Below are positions 22,139-34,812 of a stretch of DNA of 64,000 nucleotides, in pieces (positions within the stretch are counted from its first letter, which is position 1; every line of letters begins with the position of its first letter). The stretch comes from Gelatoporia subvermispora B (Eukaryota; Basidiomycota; Agaricomycetes; Polyporales; Gelatoporiaceae): positions 2,964,576 to 3,028,575 of the forward strand of contig KB445791.1 in the NCBI GenBank assembly GCA_000320605.2. The letters are read 5' to 3'. Both the position numbers and the translations under genes were made by a program. The notes below the pieces were generated by a model, which saw nothing but the letters and a program-made list of their open reading frames with translations, had not been told where the DNA came from and searched no databases.

Positions 22139-25100
22139 ATGGCATCGAACATGAACTTCACTGACAGGGCGCAAGAGTCCCTTGCAGCTGCTATCCAACT
22201 TGCGAAGGACTATGCTCACGCTCAAGGTAAGTCATATCGCAGCCGTGACATACTAGCGCGCATATACTGACCGGTTTCTTTTAAGTACACCCTGCGCACA
22301 TCGCCTTTGCTCTTCTCAATGAGGGCACTGCTGAAGGCGGTATCGCCGCTAGTGGGGGAACCCACCAACCAACCTCTCTATTTTCCTCCGTAGTTCAGAA
22401 GGCGGGTGGTGACCCAGTAAGTATCACATTATTCGCGCATATACTCTCTGGATCCTCATCCTATTTCCCTAGGCTGTCTTCAAGCGTGCGTTGCAAAGGA
22501 TCATTGTCCGGCTACCATCGCAATCGCCACCGCCCGACGAGGTCACCCTGAGTGGTACCGCGTCCAAAGTTCTCCGTGAGGCGCAGAACCTCCAGAAGAC
22601 CATGCACGACTCCTACATCGCGCAGGACCATCTCATTGCGGCGCTCGTCAAGGACGCGTCGCTAGCCCCTGTTCTCAAGGAGGCGGGTGTCACGGAGAGT
22701 ACTCTCAAAACTGCCATCGACCAACTAAGAGGCAACCGCCGTGTGGACAGCAAGAACGCCGAGCAAGGCTTCGACGCACTGCAGAAGTACGCCGTTGACC
22801 TGACGTCTCTCGCCGAAGAAGGCAAGCTTGACCCTGTCATCGGCCGAGACAACGAGATCCGGAGAGTTATTCGTATCCTCTGCAGAAGGTAAGCTCACCT
22901 CACATTTCCCTGAAATCACGCCGTTGTGCTGACGCAATGTCTCTAGGACAAAAAATAACCCCGTCCTCATTGGTGAGCCAGGTGTTGGTAAATCTGCCAT
23001 CGCAGAGGGTCTCGCACAACGCATGGTCAACCGCGATGTCCCTGCTTCCCTCTTCGGCCGCCTGTACTCGCTCGACATGGGTGCACTCATGGCCGGTGCG
23101 AAGTACAAGGGTGAATACGAAGAGCGTATCAAGTCCGTCCTCAACGAAGTCGAGAAGGCCGCGGACGATGGCAACCCAATCATCCTCTTCATCGACGAGC
23201 TCCACCTCATCATGGCCGGCCGTGGCTCCGAAGGCGGCGGCATGGACGCGGCGAACCTCTTCAAGCCCCTCCTCGCCCGTGGCAAGCTGCGCTGCATCGG
23301 CGCGACCACCCTTGCGGAGTACCGCAAATACATCGAGACGGACGCTGCGCTCGAGCGACGGTTCGCGCAGGTGCTCGTGAACGAACCCAGTGTCCCGGAG
23401 GCGATTAGCATTCTGCGTGGACTGCGCGAGAAGTACGAGGTGCACCATGGTGTGCGCATCCTCGATGGTGCGCTCATTCAGGCTGCGACCCTCGCAAACC
23501 GCTACTTGACGTCAAGACGGCTGCCGGATTCTGCGATTGATCTTGTGGATGAAGCTTGTGCAAGGTGAGTACATCGTTCTAGGCATTTTGTTGAGGCTCA
23601 ATTCTGACGCACGATTTACAGTGTGCGCGTAACTCGCGAGACAGCTCCCGAGGCCATCGACAAGCTCCAGCGTCGCAAGCTCGAACTCGAGGTAGAGATC
23701 CACGCCCTCGAGCGCGAGAAGGACGACGCGTCGAAGGAGCGCCTCGTGACCGCCCGCAAGAACATCGCTGACGTCGACGAGCAGCTCCGGCCTCTTCTCG
23801 CGCAATACGAGGCCGAGAAGGAGCGCGGAGGGGAGATCCAGAACCTCCGCAGAAAGATGGACGAGCTCAAGGCCAAGGCAGACGAAGCCGAACGGCGCTA
23901 TGATCTCGCGACCGCATCCGACCTTCGGTACTACGCACTGCCCGATCTACAGAGCCGGCTGCAACAGCTTGAAGCGAAGAAGGCTGAGGAGGACGCAGCG
24001 ACTGGTGGAGGTACCGACACGGTGACGCCGGAGCAGATCGCGGAGATCGTCGCAAGGTGGACCAACATCCCCGTCACGCGGTTGATGAGCACCGAGAAGG
24101 AGAAGTTGCTGAGGATGGAGAGGACGCTCGCGGAGCAGGTCGTTGGTCAGCCTGAGGCTGTCAAAGCTGTGGCGAACGCGATTCGGCTCAGCAGGAGTGG
24201 TCTCAGGAACGCGCAGAGACCGATCGCGAGCTTCTTGTTCGCTGGTCCTTCCGGTACTGGTAAGACTTTGTTGAGCAAGACGGTGAGTAGTCTTTTGTCC
24301 CGAGAGTGATAAAGCAAAATATTGACTTGCGACTGTTTCAGCTAGCAACCATCCTATTCGACTCGCCCGACGCAATGATTCGTATCGACGGTTCCGAGTA
24401 CTCCGAGAAGCACTCGATCTCACGTCTCATCGGTGCTCCCCCGGGCTACGTCGGCCACGACGCGGGCGGGCAGCTCACGGAGTACATTCGCCGGAAGCCG
24501 TACTCGATCGTGCTCATCGACGAGATCGAGAAGGCGTCGCGCGAGTTTGTGACGCTTTTCTTGCAGGTGCTCGATGATGGCCGCCTCACGGATGGCCAGG
24601 GCCGTGTTGTAGACTTCCGGAACACGGTCATCATCATGACGAGCAACCTTGGTGCTGCATACCTCAACGACATGGGCGAGGGAGCCGTCAAGCCAGAAGT
24701 CCGTGAGATGGTCATGGGTGCCATCCGCGCACACTTCCCGCCGGAGTTCATTAACCGTATCGACGATATCGTCATTTTCGTGAGTACACTTCTCTGGATA
24801 TCTGTGAATGAAATCAATACTGACGGCTATTCTACAGCGTACGCTTTCGCGGAAGAACGTCCTCAAGATCATCGACCTGCGCATCAAGGAAGTGCAGGAG
24901 CGCCTCACGGAGCGTAAGATGGCGCTCGATCTCGACGAGGCCGCGAAGCAGTATCTCGTATCGATCGGCTACTCGCCGATCTACGGCGCGAGGCCACTCA
25001 ACCGCGCGATCCAGAACGAACTGTTGAACCCGTTGTCGGTCATGATCCTCTCGGACCGCATCCGCGACGGCGAGACGGTGCGTGTGCGCTTCGACGGCGC

Positions 25101-25203
25101 GCACAACCGCCTCGCGATCGTTCCGAACCACGAGGCGAGCGGCGAGGCGATGGATGTCGACCTCGACGACCTCGACGATATCGAAATTGAGGAGATGGAC
25201 TAA
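22139..25203 (+). CDS. HSP104: Hsp104/ClpB disaggregase
   Basis: A hexameric AAA+ chaperone that pulls proteins out of aggregates with Hsp70; mainly cytosolic and nuclear. The N-domain ([31 protein letters not shown]) is followed by NBD1 with Walker A GEPGVGKS and Walker B ILFIDELH, a coiled-coil middle domain ([17 protein letters not shown] onward), and NBD2 with Walker A GPSGTGKT, pore loop GYVGHD, Walker [12 protein letters not shown] and GAR sensor 2 ([10 protein letters not shown]). The acidic end ([12 protein letters not shown]) resembles the TPR-binding tail of cytosolic Hsp104, and there is no mitochondrial leader, so this is Hsp104 rather than Hsp78. Six introns; about 900 residues. 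The promoter has heat-shock and STRE-like sites. Confidence 0.97.
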
Positions 25204-25871
25204 AGGAAAGGCGGTAGGAATGATTTGGGTGTAAGAGTAATGTAACATGGCATAATGCGCCCTCTGGACTGTTTGCATTTGTAGAATTAGCCAATCTTTG
25301 CAAAATGTATTCTAGACATCGCAGCTTTCTCCGCATGTGTTCTCCGCATGTGTGCGTTATGTTAGTTCTCCTAGGTGTCAGAAACTCAAGTCCTCATGAT
25401 TAAACTTGCCAGCGCTCCTCGGATAGCGGTGCAGAGAGTTGCCATGAATTCGTCAATTGTTCGTTTTCCACTTCGGTCGACCAGCGAGCTTTCTCTCGCT
25501 GACGCTTTTCCGTCACGACAGGTCTTCCTGATGCAACGGCTGCGGATGCCTCGTAGCGAGATAGTGCGAGCTATCCTAAGCTATCGGGCTTTGTCAGTCA
25601 GAAGGGATTGGTGATTTTGCTCATGTCACTGCCGCAATTTCCAAGACTAAGCACGTAACATCGAATGACGGCTACATCCACTGGATAGCGAGCCGATATA
25701 ACCACGGCCCTTCCTTTGCCACAGCAAACACCATTTCTCCGGGATCGTGGTGGTGATTTCAACAAACACCAGGGGGCTCAAGTCTGCTTTGTGGTTCGGT
25801 GCGTCCGTGTTCGGTTCTCCTAAGCGCAGACTTTCGCTGAACTTGAAAAGGGACCCACAGTCACCCTCAGG
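25204..25871. other. Intergenic, HSP104 3' end / FMN reductase promoter
   Basis: 668 bp between two plus-strand genes. The short frame at 25375-25614 has no family likeness. No repeat or RNA gene recognised. Confidence 0.4.
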
Positions 25872-26501
25872 ATGTCTAAGATTGCACTCTTGCTTGGAAG
25901 CTCGCGCAAAGGCGGCAACGGAGCTGGACTTGGGTCCTGGCTCGCCTCGGTCGTCGACACGCGTCTGAACAGCGGCGCGTCTGCCGCACACCCTTCCCCA
26001 AAGAAATACGAAATCGTCACCGTCGATCCCAACGTCGCGCCGCACCCTTTAGGATCCATCCTCGACGGGACGCGCGTGCCCTCGCAGATCCGTGACCCAA
26101 CATTGTACGCGTCGCCGGCGATCCAGGAGTGGAGCCGGTTCGTGAGCTCGTGCGCGGGGTTCGTCGTGCTGTGCCCCGAGTACAACGGCTCGTACCCCGG
26201 CGAAATCAAGAACGCGTTCGACCACCTCTACTGGGAGTGGCGCACGAAGCCTGCGGTCATCGTCGCGTACGGAGGCGGAGGCGGCCCCCGCGTCGCAGCG
26301 CAGCTCACGAACCTCCTGGGCGGCTCTTTCAAGATGTCGCTAGCCAGGAAGTCTGTGACCATCTCTTTGCCTCACGAATACGTCGGAGGGAAGGAGCGCG
26401 TCCCGATAGGAGGCCAATTTCCGCCGTTCCTCGATCCCTACGTCTCACAGGTGCACGAGGTCATGGACGACCTGAAGACCCACCTAGAAAACCAAAAATA
26501 G
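25872..26501 (+). CDS. NADPH-dependent FMN reductase family flavoprotein
   Basis: A 209-residue flavodoxin-fold protein of the NADPH-dependent FMN reductase/quinone reductase family, encoded in one exon. The N-terminal strand and phosphate loop read MSKIALLLGSSRKGGNG, and the flavin-binding signature is CPEYNGSYPGEIKNAFDHLYWEW, longer than usual by nothing obvious. AYGGGGGPRVAAQLTNLLG follows. No leader or membrane segment, so probably cytosolic. Substrate unknown; relatives reduce FMN, quinones or azo dyes. It is one of only a few intronless genes here. It ends 159 bp from the stop of the convergent membrane-protein gene. Confidence 0.88.
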   Translation: MSKIALLLGSSRKGGNGAGLGSWLASVVDTRLNSGASAAHPSPKKYEIVTVDPNVAPHPLGSILDGTRVPSQIRDPTLYASPAIQEWSRFVSSCAGFVVLCPEYNGSYPGEIKNAFDHLYWEWRTKPAVIVAYGGGGGPRVAAQLTNLLGGSFKMSLARKSVTISLPHEYVGGKERVPIGGQFPPFLDPYVSQVHEVMDDLKTHLENQK

Positions 26502-26660
26502 TTGCATACTCTGCATCGACACATTTGCTAGGCAAGACTGCTCAGTTGCTACATGATGGGGTTTGGGTATCAGTGGTTTCCAATAATTTCCGCTAGATCG
26601 ACAAGTAGTGGGCAGAGTACATATATAGGGATATATATCACATCCTATGCGTCCCGTTCG

Positions 26661-29600
26661 TCACTTTTTCCGTCCAATGTGCTTCGGAGCAATACCTTGT
26701 CCCTCAAGATCCTCCAACAGTTCATATTGTCCATTGACCAGCTGCACATCGATTGCCAATCCCTGAGAAGGAATACCAGATCGCCAGAGGGGGCTCAAGC
26801 CAAACCACACCGCTACCTTCGATAGCAAGCCACGGCGGGTGCTCTTGTTCTTCCGCAGCGGATCTTCGAGTATACCCTCCCAGCGATAGAGCGGCCGCGC
26901 CCTGATCACTGAGTCATCATGGGAGGTCCCGCCTCCGGTGCCCAGAGTGGAGGGCTGCACCAGAGTTTGAATGTCGACTTCTTCCATGTCCAGCTCCGAC
27001 TTGTCATCTCCGAGATGCAGAATGATAGCCTGTGTGTGCGCATCAGAGGGTGTACTCCGCGAAGGATCCAGATGACGTACTCCGTCCAATCCGTGGAAGA
27101 CGACATCGTTCATCCGGAGATACATTTTATTGAGAAACCCAGCATGAAAAAAGTCGCTCCATTTGGGCACTTTGTGCAGCAAACCACGCTGTATCAGGAA
27201 TGCTTCCAACGCAGCCCTTGGCAGAGGGCGATAGGCGATAGAGGTCGGGTAGTGAGGGCTAAAGTCCGACTCGTACTTGGCGAGCGCCTTGATGGTATCG
27301 TAGTTGCGTCTCCAAAGGTCATCCTGTGGGCCCTCATAAATCCGATCATGTTTGTGAACCATGCGGAGTGCTTACCCAGAAGGTGTACCACCATGTGGCG
27401 AGCTCTGAGGTGGAGACCACACAGTGACGCTCATAGGAGATCGCCAAGGCGGCCTCGCTGCTGGAAATGACTTGACGAATTGGCCCATCAATCTCAGTGT
27501 GCAGGATAGTCTTGATGACGCTCGCCGCATCTTGCGGACAATCATAGATCGCGGATAGGAAGCCGTATGTCAAGCACCTTGCCTTCCACTCGCACTCCCG
27601 CCGCTGGAAGTGGCGGTATCTGCGCATAGTGGACTCCAAGTGCGTAATCCGTGCTGAGATTAAGTGTTCGTTGATCGCAAGGAACCGGGCCAACGGTTGC
27701 GTCAAGTCGAGCCCTTCGGTCACACCAATAACAGAGCCGTCGACTTCGACATTCTTCGCATATTTCAAGGACACCTTGAAGCCGCTGCCGAGGTCGGTGT
27801 CTTCCCATAGTAATTGGCCCATGCGCTTGATGGTCAGCGTGCAAGTCTGGTAACGCGTCCTCTTCTCTGCTCCGTAACGCTTGCGGCAACAGCACCAAGC
27901 TTCATAGGCGCCAACGAACTGTGCACGATTGGTCAAATTCAATCCAATGGAGCAGAACGTCGCTACTGACCTGTACATGATCGTACGGCCACATGACAAC
28001 TTGTCCATCAAGAGCTCTTAACGCCATTCGAATCTCGCGTTTGCGTTGAACATGGTGACTTGAGTTCTGAGTCACATAGGTCTCCAATTCGGAGACCTCT
28101 CGCAGTGTCGCTAAGCTGCCGTCATCGTATCGCATAACCTGAGTGCTGTTGAACACAAGTGCGGCAGGACTTGCGTGGTGCACTTACCACAGTCGGCGGG
28201 AACGGGACCCACCAGGCATTTCCGAAGCATATCGTCCGATTCGGCTGGTCCGGGCTTCTCCAGTGGCAGTCAGGTCCGACAAAATGATTCTGAATCGTCT
28301 GTACGAGGTGCTGGAACCAACTATGATCGGGCCCCGATACAAGGGCAACGCCCTTGTTGTAGGCCAACGAGCCGACCTCGCGGAGAATCTACGTGTCGAG
28401 ACGTCAGCATCCGCTACCGATCACTGGACCGAGATCGTGGTTACTCTGAGGTTTTCGACATGCCTTTCGCCAGCCGATCCCGCGAAATTGAGCAGATACG
28501 GCGGGTACTCGTCATCCCGTGCTTCTTTGAATTGCATGGTCTGTTCCTTGGGTATCTTGGTCTCTGTATCAGTGAGCAGGAGGGTAGTCAACGCCTCTTG
28601 CCAGATTCTCCGCTTGGTATGAGGGCAGGAAGGCGAAAGATCAACTCTAATGTCAAGTTCAAAACTGAGTTCACGGACTGGGCTGCACAGGCCTCTCACC
28701 GTGGGGAGAATATATCGATGCCTGGAGGGTTTTCATCAGGTACAACACGACCTTAAGTGTACTACAGTGACTCACTGAAGTCAATCCGTCGAGCCAGTCC
28801 TACATGACCAGTCAGTATCGATGGAACGCAGTACTGACTTTGAACACTTACTCTTGACCGTACGCCGCATGATATTAGTACCGATCAAGGAGAAATCTGT
28901 GACACAGGTCAGATCATGTACTTCGCACCAGAGGGAATCAGCTTACAGAAACTCAATCCATAGGTAATGATATAGATTCTGCACCCACATCAGACTTTGT
29001 TCAGGTTTCGACGTGCGCAAGTGTACTTACATGAGCAGAAAGACACCGTTCAACACCTTTTCTCCGGGAATATTGAGGGCCACTCCGAGAGCAATGGCAG
29101 AGGTAAGGACGTAGTTGAGTCGCGATGTGAACTCGCTCGCGTTATTTACAGGATTCAAGAAAGGGGCAAAGATGCATTGCATCACCAAGAATACGAGCAT
29201 TGCGACAAGGAGGATCATCTGACGGGTGACAGAAACCTTCTCCTGTGTAAGCGTGCGGAAAAGACAATTGTTGGGATTGATGATAGCTGTGATCAAGAGA
29301 GCAGTGAGCTTTGCGAGGAGGAATGTCGATTGATAGGTGCCCCAGCCCCGACGATATCCTGGCACACGATGAGAATAAATTTCCAAGCGAGCTAAAACAC
29401 TCGGACTGACCGTTGTATATGAAAGACAGCGGGTTGCGATCCCGCAGAAGTAGCCGTTGGTATTCTCGATTCATATCACTTCTGCTCCTCCGTGTGCCAA
29501 GCTCCGTGTATGGATTCACTACCGGAGTAATCTCCTTGATCGTCTTAAATAGGTAGATGGGAAACCAAACTGTCAACTAACCAAGTGGTCAGCCCATTTG

Positions 29601-31268
29601 ACACCACATTAGCTGCTCCAATATCTCACCCCCGCAAAACTGATGATAGCAATGATAACTAGAATAGGCGCATAATTGATGTCGTTACGTTTCATGGTGG
29701 TCGTCCAGCAAAAATCAAGAGGATCCCGGAACTCGTTAGCAGGTCCAAGAGGGGGAACAACAGGCGGATTAGATGTAGCATTGGTATATGGGTTTGGCAC
29801 CACCCAGAGGTCGTCAGACCAGACCAAGACGTGGACGGCCATGGTACTGAGAGGCAGATATATGACGGTCAAGAGGAAGCTGACAATGACAATGCCCCAG
29901 GTATTCTTCATTGTGGTGGATGGCTGTGGCCCTTCTTGAGAGCCGAACGAACGACAAACCGATGTCACGCGGTAGAAATAGTACAGTAAGAGCCCTGAGA
30001 CTGTCATAAAGACGACTAGCATGATGAGGGACTGTACGAGTGTGGAGGCGAAGTTCAGCGCGAGGACGTTGGGTCTGAAGGGAATCAGTCAGTTACATTG
30101 TCAAGCGAAAGTCATACAAACTGACATCTTGCCAAACAATAGATCCTCCCATTGATGTTTATCCTGGCTGTCATGTTTCACTATACGGAAACTCAGCAAA
30201 ACGATGAATTCAATTATTTGATATTCGTACCAATAGTATTCAGGATGAGAGCAAATATCTGTACAGTATCGAACAGGCCCTGCAGACTATAGAAGGACGC
30301 CAAAACACTGGATCCCTGCAGGAGAGGATCAGTACGTACCCCGGTTCGATATTGGTAAGGGGACTCACAGTAACTCCGACAGCGATAGAGACCAAGGAAG
30401 ACAGGATCGTGTCTCTGTTCCTGAAAAATGGAGCCACGGTGGCGTTGTGCTCCAAGTCTGTCAGCGACTTGCACGATGCTGCCAATTGATCCATGGGAGG
30501 TAACATATCCGCAGAGGTCGCCTTTCCTTTACCCTTGCCTTCAATTGTGGGGAATGAAGGTGCAGGTAGGGACGCTATGTAATTGTCCAACCGAGGTATA
30601 GACAATGGAGCAGCCTTCCGCGAGAATATCGTGTTGGCAGCGATGGGTGTATGGGGACCCAGATGACCCGAAGCAGGAACAAGAGTTGCAGTCGACGCTC
30701 TCAAAGAGGTATTGGCAGATAATGGTAGGGTATCATGACTGTTGCTGCTTCCGGGGTACGAATCAAAGTTCAGGCGTTTCGAAGACAGTGGTTGGCTGGT
30801 CGAAGAGCTGGCCACCGGAAGCAACGGATGCAGTTCAATGGCTTGGGACGCGTCGCTTACTGCGTTTTCATGGTATGTGCCATTTCCTCTCTCCCAGCTC
30901 GGTCTCCAACTACTTTGAGCGGTGGTAGAGGTGGCGAAACCCGTCGACGCTGCGGAACGCTCGTCCGCGACATCTGCTGATTCTTCATTGACGCCCTGCT
31001 TCGCACGTTCACGTCCATGCGATTCGCGAGTGAGGAAATCGGAGACCGTTGCAGCTGGTAAGCCGTCGATGTCGTCGATGTCGTCATGCCCACTTGGCTC
31101 CCGGCGTCGCAAAAGAGGATGTACGTGCAAACGGGCATGAGGCGTAGGGATACTGCTCGATTCGGGATGGAGTAACGCGTCTTCTTCCTTTCGCTCCTTG
31201 TTTGTGGTGGAGGGAGAAGGCACCTCCGACTTGGACTCATAGCGTCCCACCAGCTCCCTCACAGCCAT
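26661..31268 (-). CDS. Large polytopic membrane protein, unknown function
   Basis: I do not recognise this family. The first exon encodes about 300 mostly disordered residues (MAVRELVGRYESKSEV onward). About eight hydrophobic segments follow over several exons: NVLALNFASTLVQSLIMLVV, NTWGIVIVSFLLTVIYLPL, YAPILVIIAIISFAG, TFLLAKLTALLITAI, MILLVAMLVFLVMQCIFAPF and others. Between TM segments lies an extended loop with VVPNPYTNAT (possible N-glycosylation). The C-terminal 600 or so residues are soluble, with Trp/Pro-rich motifs (GNAWWVPFPPTVV, YRWEGILEDPLRKN), ending PKHIGRKK. At least ten short introns. It could be a channel, transporter or membrane scaffold. The frame looks intact throughout, so it is probably a working gene. 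Confidence 0.72.
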
Positions 31269-31700
31269 CGCAGACTACTTCTCCCAACGACGCGTCGACC
31301 GAGTTCCCAGGCTTCGCAGCTAGTTAGACGTGTCTCGAATTGTTCCAGCGCAAGTCACCGTGATTGCATAATGAAAGTGTGAAGCGAGAGGTCGTGAAGT
31401 GAGAAGGAAAGACGAAGATGAAGCAGCGGCCGGTCATGCTCGCGAACGTGCGACTCTATTAATGCTCCGTACAATGATCGACAGATGAGCATACCCCATT
31501 AGGGCATTATAGTCTTCGTGCCGACTCATGGCTCGTCTTACTACGTTTGGGCAATTCCTTGCCACAACGCGCAGCAAATCGTGAAACTAGTGGATATCGT
31601 ATTGTAATGTACAACAAGGAGTTCCAGATCTGCAGGCCGACCAGACACCAGTATCTCACATCTCGTCCAGACACATCAGCAGTCACCCGCCGAAGACCCT
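31269..31700. other. Intergenic upstream of the large membrane-protein gene
   Basis: 432 bp between two minus-strand genes; promoter of the membrane-protein gene and 3' UTR of the DUF2235 gene. No motif recognised. Confidence 0.4.
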
Positions 31701-34116
31701 CTAAGACACGATCTCTCTGAAAAGCGCTCCCATACTCCATTCCTTTGATGCCGCGGTCGCCGGCTGAGCCGTGGTCGTATGATCCACAACCCCATTCAAT
31801 TGGGTAACCCTGCTGAAGACACCCGTCACGACCTGAGCGATCTCTGCCTCCGCCCCAACCTGGGCTGGTGCTGCCGGAGCACGCTGAGTTAATTGTACGG
31901 CGGGCTTCGGTTTGTACGGCCAATTCTTCTGCAACTCCTCTTCCAACGGAAGTAGCGTACCGATCAAAGACGGGTTCTTGTCAACGGTATTCCGTAACGC
32001 AGGTAAAAGGTTGTGCTGCTTCAGAACCGACGGATGTATCTGCTCGTGTGTGATCTGATCAGTAGACGTAGGGTATTTGCGCTGTATGCTATCTGAGAGG
32101 GTGAAGATGCCTGTCCTCGAACTGTATGTGTCAATACTGTGAGTGCCTCCGGGACTGAATTATCACTTACTCGTGAGGGCTTTGCTCTCCCCATGGAGCT
32201 ACGGGCTCGGGTAACGATGCAATATACCGCATGTCGAGTGACAGAATATCACCGATATTCGCCTGTCGAGAAGAATATCAGACAGACCGCAGTAGACGAT
32301 CCACGATACTGACAGCCATCCATGTCAATGTTAGATCAGACAGGTCGTGCTCTTTGTAACCTCCTCCAATCTATCGCAAATCAAACAGTTAGCTGTTGTG
32401 CCTTAGAACCATTGCATGACCGCCACATACGTCTGAGTGGCATCCTAAGCCAACAGAGTATCAGTTAGCATGTCCCTACTCCCGATTCGCGTCTCTCAAC
32501 GTACCCGCGAACCAGCACTGTGGATCGGCCCAATCGTTAGGACGCATGTCACGGCAATATCTATTATCACTGTATGTGCTCACTTGTTTCAGGACTTGTC
32601 CTTTGTTTCGTCCACCTTCCGTCTGTTCAAACTTTGCACAATTCTTCAAGCTGTCGTCAGTGGGCAGATCATTGAACGGAAAATGTAACTCACAAAGTCC
32701 TCCCTCATCTCGTTCAGCGCCAAAGCTTGGTACGCCCGTTGAATGTGCTCGCCAAGGTAGAGATCGTTGAATCCGTAGATAGCTTGAACTTTGGGATGAT
32801 TCATGGTGATTTCCTCGGGTAGCCCGGTGGAACCCACGGTGTCGAAGACACCAACACACCTGAGAAGAACTTATAACGAACGTCACGAAACTGTAGACGT
32901 AACACTCACTTGACAGAGAATGTGGTTGGGCTGGAATCTGCGCGGATCTTTCCTGGAGAGCTGTGCTGATTCCAAGGAGCAAGCTGCTTGTCCAATGCAA
33001 TAATTTCTAAGAAAGATTTAAATACTGTCATGTACAATCCTCCAGAACACCACATACCATCCTGATCGGTAGCCTTGCCGCGTTTCTGGTACGCAATGAA
33101 GATTTCGGCGAAATGATCCATATCCATGCGGTCTAAAACACCAATTGCTCCCTAATTCACATCCTTAGGATACTTATCAATAGCATTTGGCGGGAACATA
33201 CGATTAACGACCCTATCATACGAGCTGTGTACGCTCCCTGGGCAGATTTAAACTCTCAGTCAAGGCTATATGCTATGATCAAGTGGGTCATACACGAGAG
33301 AATCCAAATAGGAAAATCTGCGCCTGCGTCAGTGGAAGCGAATGAATCATGCGAGCTCCACTTACTTCATCTCCGGGTTGGAAGTTGCTAAAATCTCGTC
33401 AGACTGATGGTATGACGTGTAGATACCATGAAATTACTCAACTGGGCAATAAAGGCATACGCCTCCTCAACCTTATCCCCTTCATGACATACGCGGTGAA
33501 CACTTTATGAGGCGACTTATAGCAGGCCAACATACCTAATGATGCGCCCGTAACACCTGACGAACTTCAAGGTTAGCCTATTTCATCAGTTATATGTAAA
33601 GTGTCCCACCGTTCACTATTTGATCGTAGATATTGGGCGCAGATCCAATCCCAGACTGGTAGAACACCACTTGAGGTATCGGGATCTCGCTACCATGGAT
33701 TCAATACGTGCCGAGAAGACGAAGTTGAGGTGCTCACAATCGGTCATCTGTATGGTTGACAGCTCTGGCGAGTCGCTAGATCAAGGCTGCTTAGTATCCG
33801 TGCAGTGTCCTGCAAAACGGTGTGTGCTGCGCACCATGACATTGGTATACTTCCAGCGATCCTCTACTATGATTCCGTCTTGCCATGTCCTGAAGGCGGA
33901 GCGAACCCGATCAGATGTGTGTACTTCTGCCCATAAGAACGATTCGGCATACCCGTCGCAGCACACTACGATACGTTTTTTGATCCTAGCACGCGGTTCT
34001 GCGACTAGAGAAGACTCTGGGTCACTGCGCGACCGTTCGGCCGGAGCGGGCGCCCAAGGAGTAGACGTGTTTGCAGTAAAGGTCGGGGTTTGTTTCTGGG
34101 CAATACTGGATGCCAT
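31701..34116 (-). CDS. DUF2235 (Tle1-like) alpha/beta hydrolase
   Basis: DUF2235 proteins are alpha/beta hydrolases related to the bacterial Tle1 phospholipases; fungal members are common and mostly uncharacterised. After splicing, the N-terminal motif RIVVCCDGTWQDG is present, then YQSGIGSAPNIYDQI, the nucleophile elbow IFLFGFSRGAYTARM (Ser in GFSRG), CVGVFDTVGSTGLP (likely catalytic Asp) and a late WFAGSHADIGGGY with the catalytic His region. The C-terminus is a Pro/Ala-rich tail ending ALFREIVS. A dozen or so short introns. The frame runs further upstream but only with a GTG, so the ATG at 34116 (MASSIAQKQTPTF) is the start. No signal peptide, so probably cytosolic. Substrate unknown. Confidence 0.9.
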
Positions 34117-34812
34117 GATAGAGGCCAGGTAGAGTGCGATTTGTCGGGGCACAAACGAGACATCGCTCGGTATTTATACCCTGCGCCAATGACGGACTCG
34201 GACACTGGTTCGTCCATCTACTAGCGCATGATGCTGACCGTGATTCCGAACATTCGGATAAACTCCAAAAGCGCTTCCTCGCTGGTTCTCTAGATGCCAC
34301 GATTCTAGTCTGCTTCTGAGGTAATAGTGCACACATCCAAGTCCTAAGGACTTCGTGGCGACAGGTTCATGCGCTACGGAGACCCCGTCTTGCCTTTTTC
34401 GTAAGTACGTACTCATCCCAGATCGGCGGCTGGCGGCTGTGCAGCCCGCGGCACGCCCAAACGGCCTCTTTCATAGCGCGCATTGTAGCTGGGCAGGGGC
34501 AGTGTCCTCGCAATGCGGTCCGCTGCACGAGGACATCGTCCTGATATCGTGAGCACGCTCAGCATCGGAAGAGTTAGACCGTATAATGATATTGTCCATT
34601 ACACTAAAGGTGTATGTGTAGACCCACAAGGGCTGTTATCTGCCGAGACGCATTTCAGCAGATGCGAACGAGTCCAGCGCTCGTCTAAATTCCACTTCTT
34701 CCAGCGCGGATGTTCTGTTTTCAGTCATTGGCCAATGCGGCTGCGGACGCTCATCGTGACTGGATCCGCGGACAATCAGCACACTGCGCGCCAGACATGC
34801 CACCTTGACTCA
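34117..34812. other. Intergenic upstream of DUF2235 gene
   Basis: 696 bp between the NUS1 stop and the DUF2235 start, both on the minus strand. Several short frames exist but none looks like a protein family. No repeat or tRNA seen. Confidence 0.4.

Noticed and set aside
22725..23448. Minus-strand frames inside HSP104
   Set aside because: Antisense shadows of a strongly codon-biased gene; the sense frame has all AAA+ motifs.
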